Origin: an uncultured Methanomicrobiales archaeon
GTDB taxonomy: Archaea; Halobacteriota; Methanomicrobia; Methanomicrobiales; Methanospirillaceae
Direction of reading: 5' to 3'
DNA: 38,676 bases
Assembly: GCA_903819595.1 (NCBI GenBank)
Contig: CAIJED010000170.1
Location: 1 to 38,676, forward strand
In this document: positions 20,028 to 29,047 of the stretch, piece by piece
How the letters are laid out: each line of letters begins with the position of its first letter
How positions within the stretch are numbered: position 1 is the stretch's first letter
Translations under genes and position numbers: made by a program
Notes under the pieces: model-generated
The model's database searches: none
The model's input: only the letters and a program-made list of their open reading frames with translations
What the model was told of the DNA's origin: nothing

Positions 20028-20321
20028 ATGAAGTGCTGGCGAGATCTCAGTCAAACCTGTGTGGAGGAGGACTGTCCCATGTGGATAAACGACACAACAA
20101 CACCAGAATTGCCGGTGTGGGAGATGTTCAAAAGCGAGCATGGGATGTGCACCCTTGCAGCGAACGCGAAGCTGGAGGTAATTCAAAACGTCCTGCGAAT
20201 GGCGGAATGCATGGAAGATGATCTCCTGTTTGAAGACGAATTTCCGGATGAAGAATTCGTGCCACTCCCGAAAAAGGAGAAGACCGCCCCGCTGGCGGGA
20301 AAGAAACGAAAGCCAAAATGA
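20028..20321 (+). CDS. Small hypothetical protein, Cys-rich N-terminus and acidic/basic tail
   Basis: MKCWRDLSQTCVEEDCPMWI...EDDLLFEDEFPDEEF...KKRKPK; ATG 20028 chosen within a longer ORF. Confidence 0.55.
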   Translation: MKCWRDLSQTCVEEDCPMWINDTTTPELPVWEMFKSEHGMCTLAANAKLEVIQNVLRMAECMEDDLLFEDEFPDEEFVPLPKKEKTAPLAGKKRKPK

Positions 20322-20344
20322 CGGACCTCTCAATATTCGTACAC

Positions 20345-20351
20345 TTTTTTT
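20345..20351 (+). terminator. Poly-T tract, possible archaeal terminator
   Basis: Run of seven T's shortly after the 20028-20321 ORF (gtacacttttttt). Confidence 0.35.
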
Positions 20352-20759
20352 AGACATTACCCATTTGAGATGCTGCTTTTTTACATGGGTCCGGTTTCAT
20401 TTCACGGACCAGGTGTCAGATCCCATGCGAGTTCGCAGGAAAACCTGGTATTAAGCGGTTCCGGGTAATTTCCGGTAGTTCAGTTCAGATGCCTCTGCCC
20501 TCTTCTCCTGGCCACCAGTTTCTCCTGCCCTTCAGGGAACCTGCCCGTGGGCGATTTACTGTTGATAATCACGTAACTTGGCTCAATTCTCCCGGCCAAC
20601 CTGCATTGATTCCGGTTACAGCAGATTACCGGGCGGGAACAACGTTACTACTAATGCCGCCAGATCCCAACGGACATGATAACAGGGAACATTCGTCTGA
20701 ATTAGCTCTTTGAAAAGCGTTTAATGGTTCGGTTGTTATACACTCTACCTGACGAAACC

Positions 20760-21491
20760 ATGCTCAATATTGAAGACCTCCATGTGAAAATAGGGGATCG
20801 GGAAGTCCTCCATGATGTGAATCTCCAAATCAGGGAAGGAGAGACCCATGTGCTCATGGGGCCGAACGGTTCCGGTAAGAGTACATTGCTCATGACAATT
20901 ATGGGATTTGCAAATTATACAGTCACAAATGGGAAGATATCCTTCAACGACCGGGATATCACCCATCTTCCGATTCATGAACGGGCAAAACTCGGCATGG
21001 GTATGATGTTCCAGAGACCACCGACGATATCCGGCCTGAAACTGGGGAAACTACTTGTTGCCACATCGGGAAATAACACAGAAGAAGTTGCGGAGTATGC
21101 GAAAAATATGCACATGGACCGGTTCCTGGAGCGGGATATCAATAAGGGATTTTCCGGTGGAGAGATCAAGCGTAGCGAGGTGCTCCAGTTGATGGTCCAG
21201 AAACCGGATTTCGTCATGCTCGATGAACCCGAGAGCGGTGTCGACCTTGAAAATATCTCGCTGATCGGTGCAGCAATTGGCAACCTGCTGGAAAAGGGGT
21301 CTCACCTCATGAAACGGAAAAAAAGTGGTCTTGTCATCACGCATACCGGGTATATCCTCGATTATCTTGACGCAGATAAAGGCCATGTCATGTGTGATGG
21401 GGAGATCCGTTGCCACGGGAACCCAAGAGAGATCTTAAAAGACATCAAAGCCCGTGGTTACAAGGAGTGTCTCGAATGCCGGCAGAACTGA
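20760..21491 (+). CDS. sufC: SufC-like Fe-S assembly ATPase
   Basis: VLMGPNGSGKSTLLMTIMG...GFSGGEIKRSEVLQL...MLDEPESGVDLE, SufC-type signature. Confidence 0.88.
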   Translation: MLNIEDLHVKIGDREVLHDVNLQIREGETHVLMGPNGSGKSTLLMTIMGFANYTVTNGKISFNDRDITHLPIHERAKLGMGMMFQRPPTISGLKLGKLLVATSGNNTEEVAEYAKNMHMDRFLERDINKGFSGGEIKRSEVLQLMVQKPDFVMLDEPESGVDLENISLIGAAIGNLLEKGSHLMKRKKSGLVITHTGYILDYLDADKGHVMCDGEIRCHGNPREILKDIKARGYKECLECRQN

Positions 21492-22594
21492 GCAAAGACC
21501 TGGGTCTATCCGCAGAAGACCAGGAACGCCTGGCCCAGTCCGGAATTGACCTCACCATGGGGAACCGGTGTGGCAGTTATATCCAGGTGAACCAGGATAT
21601 CGTGCAGGAAAGTTGCCAGGAAGAGGGTATTGAAGTCCTGTCCATCGCCAACGCCCTGAAAAAGTACGACTGGATGAAGGACTATATGTGGAACCTGGTC
21701 ACGAAGGACAAAGACGAATATACGAGATATGTCGCAGATGCCGCCGAACCGAAAGGTTATGTCATCATCGCCCGCAAAGGCAGCAGTAATATCCTGCCTG
21801 TGCAGGCATGTCTCTATCTTGGCCGTGAGAAAATCCAGCATGTCCATAATATTATAATCGCAGAGGAGGGTGCCGAGCTTCATATCATATCCGGCTGCAC
21901 CAGTGGCCAGCACGTAGGAAAAGGCGGGGCGCATTATGGTATCAGCGAATTTTACGTGGGTAAAAATGCGAAGATCAGTTTCACCATGATCCATACCTGG
22001 GGAGAAGATATTGAGGTGTATCCCCGTAGTGCTGCAAAAGTAGAAGAAAATGGTGTGTTCTTATCCAATTACGTCTGCATGAAACCAGTCCACAAAGTGC
22101 AGATGTACCCGACCGCACACCTGGTCGGTGAGAATTCTGTCGCGAGGTTCAGCAGCGTTGTCATTGCGACACCGGGGTCTCTCCTTGACTTAGGCTCCCG
22201 TGCAATCCTTGGGGCAAAAGGTGCAAGTGCTGAACTGGTCACGCGTGCGATTACCAAGGGAGGTACGATCATCTCCCGTGGCCATATCCTTGGGAAAACC
22301 GAGGGGACAAGAGGCCACCTCGAATGCAAAGGGCTGATCCTGAAAGACGGGACAATTTATGCAATCCCGGAAATAGAGGGGAACGTGGTCGGGACCGAGC
22401 TCTCCCACGAGGCAGCAGTTGGAAAAATTGCCAGGGACGAGATCGAATACCTGATGGCCAGGGGACTTGACGAGGAGTCAGCAACTGCAACAATCATCAG
22501 GGGTTTCCTCGACGTGAAGATTGCCGGGTTACCCGATGCGCTCCAGAAACAGATTGATGCGGCCATCGATGTCGCTGAAAAGGCAGGGTTCTGA
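21476..22594 (+). CDS. sufB: SufB/SufD family Fe-S scaffold protein
   Basis: GAELHIISGCTSGQ...YGISEFYVGKNAKISFTMIHTWGEDI...LSHEAAVGKIARDEIEYLMARGLDEESA; overlaps sufC. Confidence 0.88.
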   Translation: MPAELSKDLGLSAEDQERLAQSGIDLTMGNRCGSYIQVNQDIVQESCQEEGIEVLSIANALKKYDWMKDYMWNLVTKDKDEYTRYVADAAEPKGYVIIARKGSSNILPVQACLYLGREKIQHVHNIIIAEEGAELHIISGCTSGQHVGKGGAHYGISEFYVGKNAKISFTMIHTWGEDIEVYPRSAAKVEENGVFLSNYVCMKPVHKVQMYPTAHLVGENSVARFSSVVIATPGSLLDLGSRAILGAKGASAELVTRAITKGGTIISRGHILGKTEGTRGHLECKGLILKDGTIYAIPEIEGNVVGTELSHEAAVGKIARDEIEYLMARGLDEESATATIIRGFLDVKIAGLPDALQKQIDAAIDVAEKAGF

Positions 22595-22628
22595 TCTTTG
22601 AAGGGATTACGGAGACGGGGTCTTAACG

Positions 22629-23279
22629 GTGCCAGTGGACTCGCGGACAGATGAACGGATGCGGATGGTCAGGGACCAGGTCGAAGCCCGGGGTATTGAA
22701 GATCAGCGGGTACTCGATGCAATGCGGGAAATCCCCCGGCATTGTTTCATCCCTGAAGAGTTCCGGCATGCAGCGTACGATGACCGGCCCCTCCCAATCG
22801 GAAGTGGGCAGACCATTTCACAGCCATTTATTGTCGGGCTGATGACCTCTCTCCTTGAATTGAGACAAACCGACAAGGTGCTTGAAATCGGAACCGGCAG
22901 TGGTTACCAGGCAGCCATCCTCTCAAAACTCGCACAGACCGTTGTTTCCGTCGAGCGGCTGCACGAAATCGCATCGAAAGCAAAGGCATTATTGCAACAC
23001 CTTGGAATTATCCACGTAAAAATTGTGGTAGAAGATGGCACTCTAGGCTATCACCCGGATGCCCCGTACGACGGGATTATCATCACGGCTGCGTCACCGG
23101 ACATCCCTGCCCCACTGATCGACCAGTTGGCAGACGGGGGGAGACTGGTTGCTCCTGTGGGATCGCGTGACCTGCAGCAGCTGGTCAGGATCAGAAAACA
23201 GGGTAACCGGATCAGTTGCGAAAATTTTGGGGGCGTGGTATTTGTTCCTCTTTTAGGACGCCATGGCTGGAAGGAATGA
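22629..23279 (+). CDS. pcm: Protein-L-isoaspartate O-methyltransferase
   Basis: MVRDQVEARGIEDQRVLDAMREIPRHCFIPEE...GSGQTISQPFIVGLMT...VLEIGTGSGYQAAILS. Confidence 0.93.
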   Translation: MPVDSRTDERMRMVRDQVEARGIEDQRVLDAMREIPRHCFIPEEFRHAAYDDRPLPIGSGQTISQPFIVGLMTSLLELRQTDKVLEIGTGSGYQAAILSKLAQTVVSVERLHEIASKAKALLQHLGIIHVKIVVEDGTLGYHPDAPYDGIIITAASPDIPAPLIDQLADGGRLVAPVGSRDLQQLVRIRKQGNRISCENFGGVVFVPLLGRHGWKE

Positions 23280-23283
23280 CGAT

Positions 23284-23937
23284 ATGAAAACGTTCTACGA
23301 TATTACCCATGAATTAACCGAAGAGACCCCGGTATACCCGGGAGACTTCGAACCCCGTTTTTCCCGTGAAGACCGCGGGCAATATCTGCTGACTGGGCTT
23401 CGTATGAGTACCCACTCCGGTACACATATCGATGCCCCGTCCCACTATTTAAAAAACGATGAGAGTATTGACCGTGTGCCTCTGGCTGCGCTGATCGGGC
23501 CATGCAGGGTGATTGACCTCTCCCATGTTTCAGGGGAAATATCCAGTGCCGATTTGGATGGGAGAATAGATGGTGCATCACGGATATTATTAAAAACCGG
23601 GAGTACATTTTCTGGGTACTTCGATCCCGGATATATCGGCCTTGATATATCCGCGGCAAAAACAATTTCAGGAAAAGGGATCATTGCCATCGGCATCGAC
23701 TCACCATCCATAGAAAAGTTTAATGGTTCGGGGGAAGTCCACGTTGAGCTCCTTGGAAAGGGGATCGTGGTGATAGAGTTTCTTAACCTTACCGACGTCC
23801 CTGAAGGGGACTACCAGATGATTGCCCTGCCATTGCGTCTCCGTGGACTTGACGGCTCTCCGGCAAGAGTAGTACTCTGTGATTCCAGGTTGCCGATGGA
23901 TGAAAATCACGGCATGACCGTCAGGCAGGGGAGGTAA
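23284..23937 (+). CDS. Cyclase family protein (kynurenine formamidase-like)
   Basis: YDITHELTEETPVYPGD...STHSGTHIDAPSHYLK...GKGIIAIGIDSPSIE. Confidence 0.88.
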   Translation: MKTFYDITHELTEETPVYPGDFEPRFSREDRGQYLLTGLRMSTHSGTHIDAPSHYLKNDESIDRVPLAALIGPCRVIDLSHVSGEISSADLDGRIDGASRILLKTGSTFSGYFDPGYIGLDISAAKTISGKGIIAIGIDSPSIEKFNGSGEVHVELLGKGIVVIEFLNLTDVPEGDYQMIALPLRLRGLDGSPARVVLCDSRLPMDENHGMTVRQGR

Positions 23938-23939
23938 CA

Positions 23940-24545
23940 ATGGGAATTATCGAAGACTCGGTCCATCTTCTGGAAGAACAGGCCCAGGGTTCAGGCTGCG
24001 AAGATGGAGCCGTCAACCTCCGGGTCGATCCTGATTGCACGAAATGCCAGTTTGAACAAGGTGTCTGCATGGTGGCAACATTTGGGGGAAAGTCCGCCGA
24101 ATTTGTCACCAGTGACCCGACACGTGCAACGACAAAAATTTCATTTATGTTCGGGGCAACATTTGGAAATACCCGGATGAGGGCAGCCGCCTGCGCGATT
24201 ATCAATGCCCTGACCGGGTTTCTCTGCATAAACCGGATAAGCCACTCCTGCTCTCCCGAATGCCACCATCCATGTCTTGAGGAGCTGAAAAAGAGGATCA
24301 ATGGGCGTGCGGTCTGTCTTATCGGGTACTCCTACAGGCTGGAAACTGAATTTAAGGTATTTCTGGTCGAGAGGATTGAAGATGCGGAGGTCATCGTTGT
24401 TACCTGTGATGGCCTGGAATCTGACGAGGGTGCCCGGTCACTCAATTGTCCTTGTCAGGGTAAGGAAATGATTTTTATTGGACCTTCAACATCCGGTGTG
24501 GCAGTTATGGAAAAGATCAACCATTGGTGCCCGTACGGGAGATGA
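23940..24545 (+). CDS. Conserved hypothetical Cys-rich protein, possible remote DUF364 (metal-chelation) relative
   Basis: CEDG...DPDCTKCQFEQGVC...CSPECHHPC...MIFIGPSTSGVAVMEKINHWCPYG; 3 nt downstream of the cyclase gene. Confidence 0.6.
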   Translation: MGIIEDSVHLLEEQAQGSGCEDGAVNLRVDPDCTKCQFEQGVCMVATFGGKSAEFVTSDPTRATTKISFMFGATFGNTRMRAAACAIINALTGFLCINRISHSCSPECHHPCLEELKKRINGRAVCLIGYSYRLETEFKVFLVERIEDAEVIVVTCDGLESDEGARSLNCPCQGKEMIFIGPSTSGVAVMEKINHWCPYGR

Positions 24546-24733
24546 GGAGTGTTATGATATATCACAGGCCAGTTATCTGTCGAAACGTAATGATAAAATT
24601 GGGGATTAACTCCCGGGTGATTACCAAAGGGTCGTTTGCTATAAATTAATGGGAAATAAAAATACCCATATAACTTCGATGTGCGGTATAACCCAAACCA
24701 ATTTTTCATTTGTGGATATAGAAATGATGATTT

Positions 24734-24752
24734 CCCACCCTGTCAGGGTGGG
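24734..24752. repeat. Perfect 8-bp stem inverted repeat, 3-nt loop
   Basis: CCCACCCT-GTC-AGGGTGGG just upstream of the glycosyltransferase ATG at 24785. Confidence 0.6.
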
Positions 24753-24784
24753 TGATTCGCCAAAAATTAAAAAATGAACCGATC

Positions 24785-25942
24785 ATGGAACTGAACAAGA
24801 AAAATCATACCGTCGTCATCATCGGACCCTCAATGAGGTTTCTCTCCGGTATCAGCTATGTCACCCTGCTGCTTTCTAATTCTCTGGCAGATTATTTCGT
24901 TGTCACCGCACTTCTCTTTCGTAATATGCTCCCGAAAAAACTCTTCCCGGGGTATAAAAGGGTCGGTGAAAACCTGGCAGATTGTGGATACAGGTCCGAT
25001 ATTACCGTAGCTGAGATACTTGACTGGTATAATCCCTTCACCTGGATAGAGGGGTCAAAATATCTGCTCAAAGGAGATGTGATTATTTTCCAGTGGTGGA
25101 CATCAAGTGTCGCACATATGTACCTGATACTAGCACTCCTGAATGTCAGGAAAAAACCAATCATCATCGAATTTCACGAAATAGTAGATCCCATGGAATA
25201 TGGGTTTTTCATTCTTCGCCTCTATTCAAAAATAATGGGGACTTTAATTCGACGACTTGCGACTTATTATATTGTGCATTCAGAGGTCGATCGCCAGTTG
25301 ATCAGTTCTCATTATGAAATTGATATAAACCGGGTCCGTGTCATCCCAATTGGAATTTTTGATCAGTATAAGAAAATGAACAAAAGTCTTGCAAAAGACC
25401 ATCTCGGGATCAGCGAATCCAATATTGTTCTCTTTTTTGGACTGATCCGCCCTTATAAGGGTGTTAAGTATCTGGTCGAAGCCTTCGAAGGCCTACCACC
25501 CGATCGCATCCGTAACTCACGTCTTTTAATAGTCGGGGAAGCATGGGAAGATCAGGAATTATATGCATTAGTTGCAAAATCCCCTGTGGCATCCCAAATC
25601 ACGCTTATTGATCGGTATATCGGAGACTCAGAGATTCCATTCTATTTTTCTGCAGCTGATGCACTGGTCATGCCCTATACCAGGGCTTCTCAGAGTGGAG
25701 TTGCCCATATTGGTATGGAATTCGGTATTCCAATTATTGCAACAAGGGTTGGGGGACTTGAGGAGAGTCTTGGGAAGTATAACGGAACACGCTTTATCAA
25801 TCCGATGGATTCTGACGAACTTGCCCGGATGATTGATGATACCATAGTAAATAAAAAAAGTTTCAAACCTCCTGAAGATTTGAGGTGGGATGTTATTGCG
25901 GGCCAATGGAGGGATCTCATCAACGGTCTTCCAAAACGATAA
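24785..25942 (+). CDS. Glycosyltransferase family 4-like
   Basis: VRVIPIGIFDQY...NIVLFFGLIRPYKGVKYLVEAF...EFGIPIIATRVGGLEE; ATG 24785 preferred over GTG 24752. Confidence 0.85.
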   Translation: MELNKKNHTVVIIGPSMRFLSGISYVTLLLSNSLADYFVVTALLFRNMLPKKLFPGYKRVGENLADCGYRSDITVAEILDWYNPFTWIEGSKYLLKGDVIIFQWWTSSVAHMYLILALLNVRKKPIIIEFHEIVDPMEYGFFILRLYSKIMGTLIRRLATYYIVHSEVDRQLISSHYEIDINRVRVIPIGIFDQYKKMNKSLAKDHLGISESNIVLFFGLIRPYKGVKYLVEAFEGLPPDRIRNSRLLIVGEAWEDQELYALVAKSPVASQITLIDRYIGDSEIPFYFSAADALVMPYTRASQSGVAHIGMEFGIPIIATRVGGLEESLGKYNGTRFINPMDSDELARMIDDTIVNKKSFKPPEDLRWDVIAGQWRDLINGLPKR

Positions 25943-25997
25943 CGAGGGATAATAACAAATACCCTGCAGTTTGATGTGAGTGAGAGCGCGGTCATGC

Positions 25998-26996
25998 ATG
26001 GGACATCGATCAATTAAGATTCAAAGGAAATGCTCGGTCTTCACCGGGGAGATATTTGCCCGCCACGAGATGGACTTGCACAGCGAGTGCAATGCCCGCC
26101 TCATGATGGCAATATCCGGGATTCCTGACTGGGTAGATATAGTTGCACCGGAACCGGCAACGGTATCTGATCTTGAACGGGTCCATAAACCCCATTATAT
26201 CCGGATGATCCAGGATCTCTGTGCCCTTGGTGGGAAACGATACATCGATATGAATACGTACCTCACCGCAGAGACCTTCCAGGTCGCTTCTTATGCCGCC
26301 GGATCATCAATTGGGGCAGTACAGCATGCCCTGGCAGGGGAGCACTCGTTTGCACTGGTCCGTCCCCCCGGCCACCATGCCGAGCCTGAAACTGCCATGG
26401 GCTTTTGCATTTTTAATAATGTAGCCATTGCAGCTGCCTATGCTCTTGAAAGGGGTAAAAGAGTCGCCATTATTGACTGGGACCTTCACCATGGAAATGG
26501 TACTCAGAAAATGTTTTACCCTGATGACCGGGTATTATTTTGCTCCATTCACCAGATAAACAGCTTCCCGAGGACTGGCTGGATCGACGAAATTGGTTCC
26601 GGAGAAGGAAAAGGTTACACCCTCAATGCACCGGTACGGGAGGGCTCAGCACTCTCCGACTATCTCTCGGTATTTAACGGTGTTTTTCTCCCGGCAATCG
26701 AACGATTTTTACCGGATATTATCATCATCTCTGCGGGTTTTGACGCCCTTTCTGATGATCCAATGAGTGGGATAAAACTGACCCCTGGTGATTTCGGTGT
26801 CCTCACACATATCACAGCAGAATCTGCTGGGGTCCCGCTTGCCCTGGTCTTCGAAGGGGGATATGGGCCCTCCCTCGGACCGGCAGTGTCTTCGGTATTC
26901 GGCGCATTGGGAGGCGTATGTCCTCGCTATGGACCAGGGGAACCAAAGGATAGCACGAAAAGGGTTGTCTACCAGTTGAACAAATTAATATCTTAA
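25998..26996 (+). CDS. Histone deacetylase / acetoin utilisation deacetylase family protein
   Basis: VRPPGHHAEPETAMGFCIFNNVAIAA...IIDWDLHHGNGTQKMF...ISAGFDALSDDP. Confidence 0.93.
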   Translation: MGHRSIKIQRKCSVFTGEIFARHEMDLHSECNARLMMAISGIPDWVDIVAPEPATVSDLERVHKPHYIRMIQDLCALGGKRYIDMNTYLTAETFQVASYAAGSSIGAVQHALAGEHSFALVRPPGHHAEPETAMGFCIFNNVAIAAAYALERGKRVAIIDWDLHHGNGTQKMFYPDDRVLFCSIHQINSFPRTGWIDEIGSGEGKGYTLNAPVREGSALSDYLSVFNGVFLPAIERFLPDIIIISAGFDALSDDPMSGIKLTPGDFGVLTHITAESAGVPLALVFEGGYGPSLGPAVSSVFGALGGVCPRYGPGEPKDSTKRVVYQLNKLIS

Positions 26997-27126
26997 ACAC
27001 CCAGGGGGACTATTGAAGGATAAACCACGGTTGTGTTCTGATATCACACTATTGGATAAATGCCGCACCTCCTCGCCAACACGGGTGCCTGGTGACATCA
27101 CAACTACAAAAATTCCGGGCCTGGCC

Positions 27127-28326
27127 TCATTTGAGGACAAAATTATCGGATATAAGTGCTGGGTTTTTATCCGGCATATTCCCGAGCACAAGGTTATTGA
27201 GACGTTCGATTACCGGGTTGAGCGATTCGGGTAAGGCATATTCAATCGCTTCAATTTTATGTCCTTTGAATTCGATAGAATAAGAGAAGAAGTCATTTCC
27301 ACTCACCTTGAACAGCGGGAGATCATTCTGGTTCACCGAATTAAATCCCGAAGATTCGAAAAGCGAGATCAGGTCATTCATCTCATCCGTTGATAACATA
27401 TAACGACCCCCCTGGTCCTTCGTCGTTACGATAGTCACTCCATTCTCATATACCGTCAGGTGATCGTCAAAACCTGCGAGACCTCCCGTGCGTTTATAAT
27501 CCACCAGGACCGCCTTAAGGTAAGTTCCATCGTGGCTGATGGGCATCGCGCCCGTTATAGTAACAATCGTGCCCCACTGATGAATACTCGCCATGTCTGG
27601 GTCTTCGATCGCCGTAAACCCAATCCTAAACCCTTCGTGTTCATATTCATCAGGGAGGTTGAGGGGGTCGTACCGTGTACCGTCATCCGCGGTGATGCCA
27701 TAGAACCCTCCTTCAAGCGCAACCCAGGTGACGGTGCCGGTTGTTTCAATTATCGCTTCCTTTGTGGGTTCAGGGACAATTGAAATGATCCTAAGTGGCG
27801 CCCCCCACATGCGGAAAGCAGGATTAACAGGCATGGTATAGGCTTTGAACGCCACTCTCAGCCCATCTTCTGCATATGTTCCCGGAAGATTGTAGGGGAG
27901 ATAATGGTTACCATCATCTGTAATAATCCCAAAGAGGCCCCCTTGAAGACCGATCCTCCGGATCGTCCCTGTACCTGTGATAATTCCATCAACTCCCACC
28001 GGATCCAATGACCTGCTGATATTTGACCAGGGTCCGGCTATAGGTGTTGCGTATCCCAGGATGGTACATGAAATATTCCGGTGCAGGACAATTGGCCAGG
28101 CGATTAACCTGGTATCCTGTCCGACCGTAACGATATTTGCAGTCGATCTGTCACTGGCGGGGTCCCCTTTGATGCCCACAGGGCTGTCCAATGAGAACTT
28201 TTTTATCAGGTCCTGTCCCGGGGACACCCCTTTTACCTTTACAGGTAATGATCCGGCAACAACACAGCTGGAACAGATGCAGAGGAGAAGAAGGAAAACG
28301 AGTATTGATATTCTCCGGGATCTCAC
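27127..28326 (-). CDS. Secreted hypothetical protein with two tandem copies of a ~70-aa domain
   Basis: N-terminal signal peptide; repeats GTIRRIGLQGGLFGIITDDGNHYLPYNLPGTYAEDGLRVAF and GTVTWVALEGGFYGITADDGTRYDPLNLPDEYEHEGFRIGF. Confidence 0.8.
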   Translation of the reverse strand: MRSRRISILVFLLLLCICSSCVVAGSLPVKVKGVSPGQDLIKKFSLDSPVGIKGDPASDRSTANIVTVGQDTRLIAWPIVLHRNISCTILGYATPIAGPWSNISRSLDPVGVDGIITGTGTIRRIGLQGGLFGIITDDGNHYLPYNLPGTYAEDGLRVAFKAYTMPVNPAFRMWGAPLRIISIVPEPTKEAIIETTGTVTWVALEGGFYGITADDGTRYDPLNLPDEYEHEGFRIGFTAIEDPDMASIHQWGTIVTITGAMPISHDGTYLKAVLVDYKRTGGLAGFDDHLTVYENGVTIVTTKDQGGRYMLSTDEMNDLISLFESSGFNSVNQNDLPLFKVSGNDFFSYSIEFKGHKIEAIEYALPESLNPVIERLNNLVLGNMPDKNPALISDNFVLK

Positions 28327-28578
28327 GAAAATTCTCCATTTACCGGATTATCCTGTCTCTGATAAATAGGTGTGTATAAGGACGAAAACAGTACTACCCG
28401 GTTACAACCACCGGTATACCAATATCTTCGAACGGGAGTTACAGGAAAGCATGATATCTGTCCCCTGTTGCTTTCATCTCTGATCCTGGGACCGGCCACC
28501 GGTTCCAGAAATATATTCTGTCTTTGCCCCTCCACAGGTATTACCATACCGGACGTATGATACATGATTAAGTAACGG

Positions 28579-29040
28579 GTGAACATAATGTCAGAATTTG
28601 AAGAGTTACTAAATGGGATTGCCGCAAAAGGGGCCTTCCAGACTTCGCGTCAATGGCTGGACGAGATCGAACACGAGTATGGACGGACTCCCCTCATTTT
28701 TAAAAGAATGGCCGAACGGCCTGAAGTCCTCATCTCTCACCTGCTCTATAAAGGGACCGTGACGCAGACCAGTGCACTCGACCCAAAATATGTAGAACTG
28801 ATCAGCCTCGCAGTCGGGGCAGCGCTCAGGTGCCAGCACTGTACCGGGTACCACATGCAGGCCGCATTGAAGAAAGGTGCTACGCGGGATGAAATCCTTG
28901 AAGTCATCCTGATTGCCGGACTGATCTCCAATTCATCGGTCCTTGCAAATGCCTACCGGATTATCGATGAAAAACTTGAACGATGTGCTCCGTGCGATAA
29001 CCAGGGGATGGATGTGCCACGGTCCGGTGGTCACGAATAA
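28579..29040 (+). CDS. Carboxymuconolactone decarboxylase/AhpD-like family protein
   Basis: LDPKYVELISLAVGAALRCQHCTGYHMQAALKKGATRDEILEVILIAG. Confidence 0.92.
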   Translation: MNIMSEFEELLNGIAAKGAFQTSRQWLDEIEHEYGRTPLIFKRMAERPEVLISHLLYKGTVTQTSALDPKYVELISLAVGAALRCQHCTGYHMQAALKKGATRDEILEVILIAGLISNSSVLANAYRIIDEKLERCAPCDNQGMDVPRSGGHE

Positions 29041-29047
29041 ACGAAGA

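Noticed and set aside
27013-27234. 73-aa plus-strand ORF downstream of the deacetylase
   Set aside because: Largely antisense to the end of the secreted-protein gene; no recognisable features.
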